Part shown: piece by piece, positions 6,565 through 14,692 of the stretch
How the letters are laid out: every line of letters begins with the position of its first letter
Position numbering within the stretch: the stretch's first letter is position 1
Assembly (NCBI GenBank): GCA_035628335.1
Contig: DASPKA010000080.1
Coordinates: 1 to 18,123 of the forward strand
Source of the DNA: DASPKA01 sp035628335
GTDB lineage: Bacteria > Patescibacteriota > Doudnabacteria > UBA920
Direction: 5' to 3'
DNA length: 18,123 bases
The notes under the pieces: model-generated
The model's database searches: none
Told to the model about the DNA's origin: nothing
The model's input: only the letters and a program-made list of their open reading frames with translations
Translations under genes and position numbers: made by a program

Positions 6565-7188
6565 TTACTGGCCGCCAAAAAAGCTGAAGGAGGTGGTAGC
6601 GGAATCGCTCATTATCTGGTTTCCGACACCGTTCGACAGACGTGCACACAAGTGAACTGCCTCTGTTTCACCCGGGTCTAGCATGGCACCAGAAAGATGA
6701 GAAGAGAAATCTACAGGGGCAGTTATGGAATTCAAGAAGCCAAGGGTTTGGAACGTTCCTAATGCAGCGCAATTCGCGGTCATGCCTAGCCGAATCTGCA
6801 AAAAGCTCCCGAGCTCACCTTCGCCGTCCCCTGTATTCGCACATGTGGTATCAACTTCACTTTCAGCTTCCACACAACCATTTTCAAAATTATGAATGTC
6901 GCTCGCCATGAGTGTAAACATACGAACTGGCAGGGAGCCCACATTCTTTATGTTAAATTGCCCAAGATCAAGCCAGGTCGGATTACCGTCTCCAGGCTTT
7001 AAGTTGCTAAAAACAACAGGCACTGCACTAGACCATGGGTTTTCTCCGTTAATCTCCAAGTCCACCGTACCGGTAGAAAAGCTATTGTTAAGGGACTCCT
7101 CTAGGTCGCTGAACGCAGCGTATGTAGCACCAGATGCCAGTCCACCCGCAATTAAAATTACTGTCAAGCTTACAAGTATTTTTTTCAT
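6565..7188 (-). CDS. CalY/TasA-like exported protein (SipW-type signal peptide)
   Basis: A 207-residue protein. The N-terminus MKKILVSLTVILIAGGLASGATYAAFSD is the pattern of the camelysin/TasA group: short basic head, hydrophobic core, then A-F-S-D after a likely cleavage near residue 24, followed by NSFSTGTVDLEI, the conserved first strand. TasA and CalY are exported by a dedicated archaeal-type signal peptidase (SipW) and build surface fibres or act as metalloprotease-like proteins. No HExxH protease motif is visible here. Four cysteines (105, 116, 140, 171) suggest two disulfides. The C-terminus TSFSFFGGQ resembles that of other CPR members. AGGAAG 9 nt before the ATG is a reasonable Shine-Dalgarno. 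It lies downstream of the giant adhesin and upstream of two prepilins. No SipW gene is in the window. Confidence 0.82.
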   Translation of the reverse strand: MKKILVSLTVILIAGGLASGATYAAFSDLEESLNNSFSTGTVDLEINGENPWSSAVPVVFSNLKPGDGNPTWLDLGQFNIKNVGSLPVRMFTLMASDIHNFENGCVEAESEVDTTCANTGDGEGELGSFLQIRLGMTANCAALGTFQTLGFLNSITAPVDFSSHLSGAMLDPGETEAVHLCARLSNGVGNQIMSDSATTSFSFFGGQ

Positions 7189-7212
7189 ATACCTACACTT
7201 CCTACCCTCTTT

Positions 7213-7408
7213 CCTCCAGCGTAAGTGCTCACAGTCTCACACCTTAAAATTTCCACACGGCTTGTATTTCGCCCAAGATTGACATCTTTTCTGAGTACGG
7301 CTCGCAGGCGTACGCGTTGGTACGGTGGAGAGCCGCGCGGAAGAAAAGAGGGCAAGATTGGGCGAAAGACAAGCCTCCGTGATTATATGTAAGCACTTAC
7401 CCTCCAGC
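7213..7408. mobile_element. MITE-like 180-bp imperfect palindrome with 8-bp flanking duplications
   Basis: The ends GTAAGTGCTCAC (7221-7232) and GTAAGCACTTAC (7389-7400) are inverted copies with one mismatch. Matching continues inward: CTTGTATTTCGCCCAA near 7261-7276 pairs with a block at about 7349-7374, and further blocks pair up to a turn near 7310-7316. The 8-mer CCTCCAGC abuts both ends exactly (7213-7220 and 7401-7408), as a target-site duplication would. There is no open frame and no transposase, so it would be non-autonomous. It separates the adhesin stop from the CalY-like gene by 230 nt. Without it and one 8-mer, the gap would be about 42 nt. Confidence 0.75.
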
Positions 7409-7418
7409 GGTTAGTTAA

Positions 7419-10400
7419 TTACTCGATAATAGTATCATTTTGCGTTCCGGTAGTTTGGTCAGGCACAGGCTCAGATTCAGCAACAGGCGCAGTAGGTTCT
7501 TCTACAACCTCTGAGGCAGTTTGTTCTGTTGATTGTATGTCACCCTGAGCTGGCTCAGACTCTGAAGTGGGTTGGGAAGGCGCTGAAGCTCCTGGAGGTG
7601 GACCAACCTGATACCCTGAAGAAGGTAGGTTGCCATTTTCTATGGTTGTTGCACTGGTATCCAGCGGCGCTATTGCTATCCAGTCAAAGGAAACAGGCTC
7701 TGTCGCTGTTTCTTCAAGTTCTACTGTAAAGCCAGTCGTACTCTTTGAAATGACACGGTACCGTGCAAACGTGTTAGAGGTAACCATAACCTTAGGTGCA
7801 ACTTTATAAGGAGTGGTGAAGGTAACTGTAACTTTGTTTTGTCCGACTCCAATACTGACCGAACCTACTGTGTCTTTTTGAGCATATATATGACCTGCAG
7901 CATTTACTGTCAAAATCTTCTGGCCGTTGTTTGAGAGCGCCAGCACTTCGACTTGTTGGTCTGCAAGCTCAGTCAAAATAGCTAGGGTTCCGTCATTCTT
8001 CACAACAAACTTGTCCACACCGTCTTTCTGAAGCTTCAAGATGTCACTAGTTCCCTTTTGGTTGATAATGAAGGAAGTTGAACTACCGCTCTGCAATAGC
8101 GGGTCAGCATTCTGCATACCTGTAAGTACTGCATCCTGCGGTTCAAGCTCAAAAATGTTGTTTACGTTATGGTATCCTACCCCCATAAACACTTCTACTT
8201 TACCGCTAGACTCACCATTCGCCTCAAACACCTCAATCGCCTGACCAATAACCACCCCGCTTCTCGTTGCCTTCATACCATACCCAGGGAACTTAGCGGA
8301 AGAAGTGATATAGTCACCTACTTGAATGTTGCCGTTTTCATTTGTCACTTTTACAGGTGCACGACCTGACAGAGCAACCGTAGCTATATACTGACCAGGT
8401 CCAGGCTGGTTAGCTTCACCGCTATCTAGTATAGAGCCAGGCTTGGTGGAGATAACACCCATTACGTTCTTCTGGTATCCATAATTAGACTCAGTCACAT
8501 CTTTAAGTCCACCAGTAAGCTTCTTTACCACCACTGATCCAGGAGTAAGCTCCGTGTCAGAGAAATAGTTTTCAGCATAGTCAGCACCACCACCCAGGTT
8601 GTCTACACCGTCTGAGAATACATCACCGTCAGAGTCTATGCGGAACTTGGTGTTTTGAGCACCACCAACATCAGTTAATACTCTGAAAATATCCAAATCT
8701 GAAGTCGACGTCGACCTTGGTACATCCAGAGTCGCGGAAAGGTTTTTGTTGTATGACCCTCCACAACTACCTTGGTAGCCAATACATGTACCAGTACCAT
8801 GGACAATCAGGTTAGTATTTACTGTGGTTGAATTGTCAGCGATGACTCCAACTTCAAACTGACTCCCTTTTGCAGTTGCTGTCCACGCCTGGGATGCAAC
8901 TACACCAAACTGCGCGCCCGTGCTGTAGGCTGAGCCATTGTAACCACTACTTCTGACAATGAGCATCTGGTTGTTTTGAGCTACTGCTGTGGGACTGGCA
9001 ATGGAACCATTGGAATATCTGCCTTCAAAGCCTGATGGACCACCGGCTCGTTGGAATCTGACGTCACCAATTGAGCCATTGGTCATATTGACATGGAAGT
9101 TACCATTTGGGTTAGTCTCACCCACTCCTACCGAAGCATTACCGAATAAATCTTTAACAACTAACTGCGGAGTAGAAGAACCAACATACATAGAATAGAC
9201 ATCCCCCGCAACCGGATGAACAGCGAATTTAGCCATAGGAGAACTAGTACCTATTCCTACATTCACTGCCCACCTCCCTGAACCGCCTAAAGCAATAGTA
9301 TTTGAAGCACCAACCAAAGAGAAAGCACCTATTGCAGTAGCGTTAGTTAGTGCAGCAGAGGCAAAACCTGAAGCATGACCAAGAGCTGTAGTATAGTTTC
9401 CGGTGCTCAGATTCACCAAACTGGTATTTTCTGAAGTACTTCCCCCAGCGTATCGGCCAATAGCTATGTTTGCGGTGCCTGTGGTGAGTCCGGTGAGTGC
9501 GAAGTTACCGAGCATAACATTGTAAGAACCTGAGGTGATGTTGTAGGCTCCGCTGTTATCTCCCAGCATAATATTGCTCGTACCTACAAAGCTAGCGCCG
9601 GGGCTATTGCCAAAACCAATGACTACGTTTCTATCACCTCCCCCTGTAGTGATCCCAGCTTGGGCGCCTAAGTAGACGTTATGATTTCCCCACGTAGCAG
9701 CTCTATACGCGGCACGACCAATAAATGAATTTTGTATACCGGTGGTTAGATTCATGGCTGCTTCCCAACCAACTACGGTGTTATCTCCATTGCCTGAAAC
9801 TATACTTTTGAGAGCTTCGGCACCAATTGCCACTGTATTACTAATAAGGTTTGCAGAGTTCCCTGCCTGATAGCCAAGAAAGATTGACGTAATAGGGTCG
9901 TTTCCTGAATGCAAAAATTTATTTGTACCTGTCCAAACTTCAAGCGGCATGCCTGGAGTGGTGGTGCCTATGCCGATATTACCGCCACCTAAAACACTGA
10001 ACAGGTTACCTTGAGTGGCTGCTCCTACTCCAAAGAGCATGTTTGAGCCCGGAGTAGCACTGGCTACGGACAAGAGCGCACTTATTCCTGAAGTTAGGCC
10101 TATACCCACATTGCCCGAAGAAGCAATTTGCATGCGGGTTAGTGCAGCTGTACTACCATTGGATATCGTAGCAAAATCTATGCGCGAGCCATGGGCAGTT
10201 GAGGACCAGTTTTCATCAGCTACGTATGCAAAAGGAGCAATACCAGTAGCAAAAGTGCTGCCATCATAGGGTGAAACCCTAAGTTGTCCTAATTGGAACC
10301 CGCTAGTAACGGCACTAGGAGCATCAAAGGAACCACCTGTTGTCTTGAAAGTAATACCAGCTGATCCACCAGCTCTTTGGACTATGACCCCGGTGGCATT

Positions 10401-13400
10401 TGTCACCTGCACCACCAGAGGACCGCTATCTGCAGTACTCGTACCTATACCAATATTACCATTACTGTTCATTACTAATTTCGGTACACCTCCTGCTGTT
10501 GCAACTTGAAGCACGTCATAAGTTGAGGTACCTTGTAAGGTTAGTGAAGCAAGAGGAGAAGCTGTACCTATACCAAGATTACCTGAGGTAGCTATGAACA
10601 ATGCGGAAGTACCCACTGCAGTGTTAGCTCCGGAGAAGTAGGCAACTTGGCCAGTTGAGCCGGTAAGGGATGACCCACCACCTACCAAATCAGCATAGGC
10701 TGCACCGTTTTGAGAGACACGGAATTTGTTTAAAGCAGTGTCGTAGTAGATGCGGCCAGCACTAGAAGGAGAAACTCCGGGTGTGGAAGAAAGACCATAC
10801 CAGTCTGAGACGTTGGTGAAGGTGGTGGTGCCAGTGACTGCAAACTTTGACATGGGAGCAGTTGTGCCAACACCAATGTTGCCTGTGGAAAGTGTTGTAC
10901 CCGAACCGTCTATACCAGTACCGAAAAGCAAGTTACCTATGGTCAGTTGGTTAGAACCAGTAGCTGAAGGGGCATCAATGTCGTACCCCATAACTATGTT
11001 GTTAGAGCCAGTTGTAATAGCTTCTCCGGCTTTAAAACCGAGGAGGATGTTGTTATTTCCGGTGCTGAGCTGATTACCTGCCATGTAGCCAATGACTGTG
11101 TTGCTGCCCACGTTGTTGCTTATGAACTGACCGGTTGCACGGCCAATGAAGATGTTGGCACTTGCACCGGTGTATGTCACACCGTTACCTACCCCCGCAT
11201 ACGAACCGATGAAAATATTATCTGTGCCGTCCTGGTTATAGTAGCCAGCCTGAGTCCCACCAATAGCTACATTATCAACTCCATTGCCTGCACTCAGCAG
11301 GGCACCAGTTCCCATTGCAACGTTGCGACTACCTCCGGTAACATTTTGCAGAGCCTGCACACCAACAGCAGTATTATGGGTACCGGTGACTGCAACACCA
11401 CCCATTGCAGTATCGCCAATAGCGGTATTATTACTGCCCGTAGTTGCAAAAACTAACGCACGCACACCCAGGGCAACATTATTACTTCCAGTGGTATTAC
11501 TTTGTAAAGCTATTCTTCCTAAGGCAACATTTTCTTGACCTGTAGTGTTTAACCACATGGCCTGATAACCAAGGGCAGTATTACGCCTGCCGCTGGTTAA
11601 ATTACTTAATGCATCTATGCCGAGCGCGGTGTTTTGTGAGTTTGTCAATGTTACATTACCCGAGTTCTTTCCTAGGAACAGGTTGTCTGTGCCATAGGTA
11701 TGGAAAGTACGGGTGCCGTTTTGGAAAAGCATTCCGTTGTTTGAGGCATCCGTCGCAACAATTTGGATACTGCCGTTAACGTCAAGTTTTTGTGCGGGAG
11801 CTGAAGTACCAACACCAATATTACCTCCACCCGTAGCAAAGGTGGCAGTGCCTGAACTCGTAATTGATCCCACGGATAATAACCCTGTTGTACTTAAACC
11901 GCTGCCAGCCCAGGTCAGGATGCCTGAGGCGTTGGTAATCTTCTGCCCACCTAAATCAATAGACGAGCCTGAGAGATACAAATCACGCCAGCGTAAAGCA
12001 GAAGAGCCTAAGTCATATACAGAGTCAACATCTGGAGCAATGGTTCCTGCGACTTGTAATTTGAAGGCTGGCGTATTAACGCCTACACCCACATTCCCAA
12101 CAGCGTCAACAAGAAATGGAGTTGCATCCAGTGCCTGGTCATATACTGCAAAGGAGTTACCAGTTCCTGTGTTAGTGATTTGGGTGCCTGTGCCTGAACT
12201 ATTCTGAATAATGTTTAGCGCAGTACCACCATTGGCAATAAGGCTAAAGAGCTGGCCAGATGTGAGGGCAGTACCAGTTAAAGCTAGCCCTGTACCGGTA
12301 GTTAACCCTTCCCAGTTCCAGGTTTGGATGAAGTTGTTGTTGAAGATAGTGTTGTTGGCTGTAGCTGAGGCTATGGAAGAGAGGTTGGCTGAACCGCCAC
12401 TGCTGCCTCCACTGGAAACCAAATCAGCATATGCAGCACCAGCCTGAGAGACACGGAACTTGCCAAGCGTAGTGTCGTAGTAGATGCGGCCAATATTTGC
12501 TGAACCAACTGCTGGTGTAGAACTTAAGCCGTACCAGTCTGAGACATTAGTGAAGGTGGTTGATCCTGTGACGGCAAATTTGGAGACTGGGACTGTGGTT
12601 CCTACACCTAGATTTCCAGCAAAATAATTTTTGTCAGTCGCGTTTGCCTGGTAGAATGCCCAAGCATTCGTAGCATTCAAATTTTGCTGCCCTACATATA
12701 CACCATATTGATTGGTAACTACCATCTTGGCATTCGTTGCGTCATCATTCACACGAACTCCGTACCAGTTAGTAATATTGTTAGTGCCATCAAGTGGTGC
12801 ACCGACCGAAGCATTGCCTTCAGGGTAAATATCAATACCCGCGACAGTTGTTGCGTTAAACGTGTCTCCTGTTCCAGAAACTATTGAAGGCTGCACGTTA
12901 ACTCCAGAGACTAAAGTAGCGCTACAAGTAATGGAAGTTGCAGCAATATCTGTGCAGGCAGCCATGGCATTGTTTTGGTTCCCGGTGGTCATGCTGTAGC
13001 CAGAATATCTGGCAAAATTAGCTGTAGAGTTTATAATTCCATTATACGCAGGGCTTCTTGCTGCAAAGCTCTGCACGTGTGCACCTGCCGCACTATTCTG
13101 CACTTGAAAACCGGACGAGACACCGGTAAAGTCTGACACCCCTGCACTATTTATTATGGCATTGAAAAGCCCGCCATTCCCAGGACCACTGCCAGAAGTA
13201 ATGGTTGGAGCCACGTATAATCCTTGCGTTGCATTGGTTGTAGCGATCTGCAATTTACCAAGCGTCGGGTTTGCTACCCCTATCCCAACATCACCATCTG
13301 AGTCAACCACTAAAGCATTAGGCTGGCTGGTTGCAGAACCAACACGGAATATGGTGCCCGTCCCGGATGATGGTTGAATATCAAATATAGCTGAAGTAAG

Positions 13401-14678
13401 TGTGGTTGTACCTACCCCAATGTTGCCACCAAAGCCAAGCGTGAAGGTTGGTCGGGAGGAGTCATAGTAAAAAGTGCTATTGTCTAAGGCGTTATACCCC
13501 CAGCCACGATATTCACCAAAGTCGTATAATATTTTGTCATACTCACCTGCAACAGTATTTATGTTTGAGTTATCGGAATTTAAATATTTACTTGCGGTAA
13601 GCGTCCCAGCAACACTCAGTTTAGCTGAGCTTAAACCAGCAATCGTGCCAACGCCTACATTTCCATTTGCATCTATCACAAAGGGAGTAGCGTCCCCAGC
13701 CTGATCATTAACCACGAAAGAATAACCAGTACCCGTATTCGTTATTTCTGTAGCGGTGCCGTTGCCTGACTGCAAAACATTGAGCACAGTGCCGGCGCCA
13801 GCAGTTGCTGCAAAATTTATCAAATTGCCAGTAAAGCCAGCTGAGTTAGTGGAAACATCCAAAACCTTTCCAGAAGTGAGTCCAGTACCAGTCAATGTAA
13901 GGCCAGAGCCTGAGGTCAGGCCATTCCAATTCCAAGTTTGAGCAAATGCACTATTAAAAAGTGTCCTCGCTGCAGTTGCGTCCTGCAAGTCTGAAAAACC
14001 TGCAACCGCAGTTGCAGTACCCCATGAAGTTTGGCCGGAGCCGGTAAAAATCAAAGCTTGTCCGCTTGCAGTTGGCGCAGATGAAGGCAGTTTCAGCGTG
14101 TACGAACTTGTGACAGCATCTGGCGCTTGAAGGCCAGCGTAGTTTGTGCCACCTAGGTCGTAGTAACGAAGGGAAGTAGTCTGACCCGCCCCCGCTCCAT
14201 AAGGCTTGATGTTAAACCCGGCAGATGATTTTGCAGAAATTCCGGTAGTAGAAGAGCCAACTAAATTGTCAACATTTAGCGCATACGGACTCGCTGCAAT
14301 CTCCAAACGTGGCGAAAGCGTCACAGTATCTATGGTCAACTCTAGATAGCGTGAGTTGTCGTTAAACAAGTCTGGAGGCACTGGCCCTATAATTGCAGTT
14401 AAGAAACCTGCATTGAAGACGACACCTGTCGTGGCTTGAGAGTACTTAAGTGTGCCACCAGTTAGTGAGTCATATATTGCGTACGTTACATTATGCGTTC
14501 CCGTAACAGGTGTTCCGGAGTTAGTGATATACGCAGAAAAGGAGAACTTATAAGACACGCCGTCAGCCGCGCGAGCCAGCTTCGGCGCTTCCAGTGCTGG
14601 AAGCCCGAGCGCCAAGACAAGCAGCAGTGAACAAAACTTGCGAAGTCCTGAGTTCAATACAAATGTTTTGTTGACCAT
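7419..14678 (-). CDS. Giant fibre-type surface adhesin with YadA-like head repeats
   Basis: A 2419-residue protein. The signal peptide is about 1-37 (hydrophobic core, then ARA-ADG). An N-terminal beta domain (about 40-135) is like those of phage tail fibre and adhesin proteins. The body has many short GNVGIGT..P-type elements, as in tail fibres. Two blocks of YadA/haemagglutinin-like head repeats of the N-x-A-x-G type lie at about 996-1258 (NTALGYQAM, NVALGRIAL, NTAIGDTAM) and 1596-1806. Larger duplications are listed separately. A C-terminal block at about 2029-2176 starts GADYAENYFSDTELTPGSVV and contains VGDYITSSAKFPGYGMKA. A small beta domain (about 2270-2338) recalls H-type lectin folds. 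The tail (2345-2419) is Pro/Glu/Thr-rich. No membrane anchor or LPxTG motif was found, so the attachment mode is unknown. It follows the FN3-like gene by 14 nt. Probable role: attachment to a host cell or surface. Confidence 0.9.
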   Translation of the reverse strand: MVNKTFVLNSGLRKFCSLLLVLALGLPALEAPKLARAADGVSYKFSFSAYITNSGTPVTGTHNVTYAIYDSLTGGTLKYSQATTGVVFNAGFLTAIIGPVPPDLFNDNSRYLELTIDTVTLSPRLEIAASPYALNVDNLVGSSTTGISAKSSAGFNIKPYGAGAGQTTSLRYYDLGGTNYAGLQAPDAVTSSYTLKLPSSAPTASGQALIFTGSGQTSWGTATAVAGFSDLQDATAARTLFNSAFAQTWNWNGLTSGSGLTLTGTGLTSGKVLDVSTNSAGFTGNLINFAATAGAGTVLNVLQSGNGTATEITNTGTGYSFVVNDQAGDATPFVIDANGNVGVGTIAGLSSAKLSVAGTLTASKYLNSDNSNINTVAGEYDKILYDFGEYRGWGYNALDNSTFYYDSSRPTFTLGFGGNIGVGTTTLTSAIFDIQPSSGTGTIFRVGSATSQPNALVVDSDGDVGIGVANPTLGKLQIATTNATQGLYVAPTITSGSGPGNGGLFNAIINSAGVSDFTGVSSGFQVQNSAAGAHVQSFAARSPAYNGIINSTANFARYSGYSMTTGNQNNAMAACTDIAATSITCSATLVSGVNVQPSIVSGTGDTFNATTVAGIDIYPEGNASVGAPLDGTNNITNWYGVRVNDDATNAKMVVTNQYGVYVGQQNLNATNAWAFYQANATDKNYFAGNLGVGTTVPVSKFAVTGSTTFTNVSDWYGLSSTPAVGSANIGRIYYDTTLGKFRVSQAGAAYADLVSSGGSSGGSANLSSIASATANNTIFNNNFIQTWNWEGLTTGTGLALTGTALTSGQLFSLIANGGTALNIIQNSSGTGTQITNTGTGNSFAVYDQALDATPFLVDAVGNVGVGVNTPAFKLQVAGTIAPDVDSVYDLGSSALRWRDLYLSGSSIDLGGQKITNASGILTWAGSGLSTTGLLSVGSITSSGTATFATGGGNIGVGTSAPAQKLDVNGSIQIVATDASNNGMLFQNGTRTFHTYGTDNLFLGKNSGNVTLTNSQNTALGIDALSNLTSGRRNTALGYQAMWLNTTGQENVALGRIALQSNTTGSNNVALGVRALVFATTGSNNTAIGDTAMGGVAVTGTHNTAVGVQALQNVTGGSRNVAMGTGALLSAGNGVDNVAIGGTQAGYYNQDGTDNIFIGSYAGVGNGVTYTGASANIFIGRATGQFISNNVGSNTVIGYMAGNQLSTGNNNILLGFKAGEAITTGSNNIVMGYDIDAPSATGSNQLTIGNLLFGTGIDGSGTTLSTGNIGVGTTAPMSKFAVTGTTTFTNVSDWYGLSSTPGVSPSSAGRIYYDTALNKFRVSQNGAAYADLVGGGSSLTGSTGQVAYFSGANTAVGTSALFIATSGNLGIGTASPLASLTLQGTSTYDVLQVATAGGVPKLVMNSNGNIGIGTSTADSGPLVVQVTNATGVIVQRAGGSAGITFKTTGGSFDAPSAVTSGFQLGQLRVSPYDGSTFATGIAPFAYVADENWSSTAHGSRIDFATISNGSTAALTRMQIASSGNVGIGLTSGISALLSVASATPGSNMLFGVGAATQGNLFSVLGGGNIGIGTTTPGMPLEVWTGTNKFLHSGNDPITSIFLGYQAGNSANLISNTVAIGAEALKSIVSGNGDNTVVGWEAAMNLTTGIQNSFIGRAAYRAATWGNHNVYLGAQAGITTGGGDRNVVIGFGNSPGASFVGTSNIMLGDNSGAYNITSGSYNVMLGNFALTGLTTGTANIAIGRYAGGSTSENTSLVNLSTGNYTTALGHASGFASAALTNATAIGAFSLVGASNTIALGGSGRWAVNVGIGTSSPMAKFAVHPVAGDVYSMYVGSSTPQLVVKDLFGNASVGVGETNPNGNFHVNMTNGSIGDVRFQRAGGPSGFEGRYSNGSIASPTAVAQNNQMLIVRSSGYNGSAYSTGAQFGVVASQAWTATAKGSQFEVGVIADNSTTVNTNLIVHGTGTCIGYQGSCGGSYNKNLSATLDVPRSTSTSDLDIFRVLTDVGGAQNTKFRIDSDGDVFSDGVDNLGGGADYAENYFSDTELTPGSVVVKKLTGGLKDVTESNYGYQKNVMGVISTKPGSILDSGEANQPGPGQYIATVALSGRAPVKVTNENGNIQVGDYITSSAKFPGYGMKATRSGVVIGQAIEVFEANGESSGKVEVFMGVGYHNVNNIFELEPQDAVLTGMQNADPLLQSGSSTSFIINQKGTSDILKLQKDGVDKFVVKNDGTLAILTELADQQVEVLALSNNGQKILTVNAAGHIYAQKDTVGSVSIGVGQNKVTVTFTTPYKVAPKVMVTSNTFARYRVISKSTTGFTVELEETATEPVSFDWIAIAPLDTSATTIENGNLPSSGYQVGPPPGASAPSQPTSESEPAQGDIQSTEQTASEVVEEPTAPVAESEPVPDQTTGTQNDTIIE
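10680..10870 (-). repeat. Adhesin internal duplication A, copy 2
   Basis: Encodes SKFAVTGTTTFTNVSDWYGLSSTP, IYYDTALNKFRVSQ and AAYADLV. The same DNA block occurs at 12420-12610 with scattered substitutions. It is a coding repeat within the adhesin, residues about 1270-1333. Confidence 0.85.
12095..12375 (-). repeat. Adhesin internal duplication B, copy 2
   Basis: Encodes QTWNWEGLTTGTGLALTGTALTSG through ITNTGTGNSFAVYDQALDATPF (residues about 768-861). The paralogous segment is at 13655-13990. The two copies are more diverged than duplication A. Confidence 0.75.
12420..12610 (-). repeat. Adhesin internal duplication A, copy 1
   Basis: Partner of the block at 10680-10870, encoding residues about 690-753 with SDWYGLSSTP, GRIYYDTTLGKFRVSQ and GAAYADLV. 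Confidence 0.85.
13655..13990 (-). repeat. Adhesin internal duplication B, copy 1
   Basis: Encodes QTWNWNGLTSGSGLTLTGTGLTSG through ITNTGTGYSFVVNDQAGDATPF (residues about 229-341), matching the segment at 12095-12375. Confidence 0.75.
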
Positions 14679-14692
14679 AATATCTGTTTACA

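Noticed and set aside
9260..11690. CRISPR-like or tandem nucleotide repeats in the adhesin region
   Set aside because: The periodicity is of protein head repeats with degenerate DNA; there are no identical repeats with unique spacers.
8000..13950. Long plus-strand open frames opposite the adhesin (for example 11713-12207)
   Set aside because: They are mirror frames of a Gly/Thr/Asn-rich coding sequence, show no family motifs, and the minus-strand frame is a clear continuous protein.
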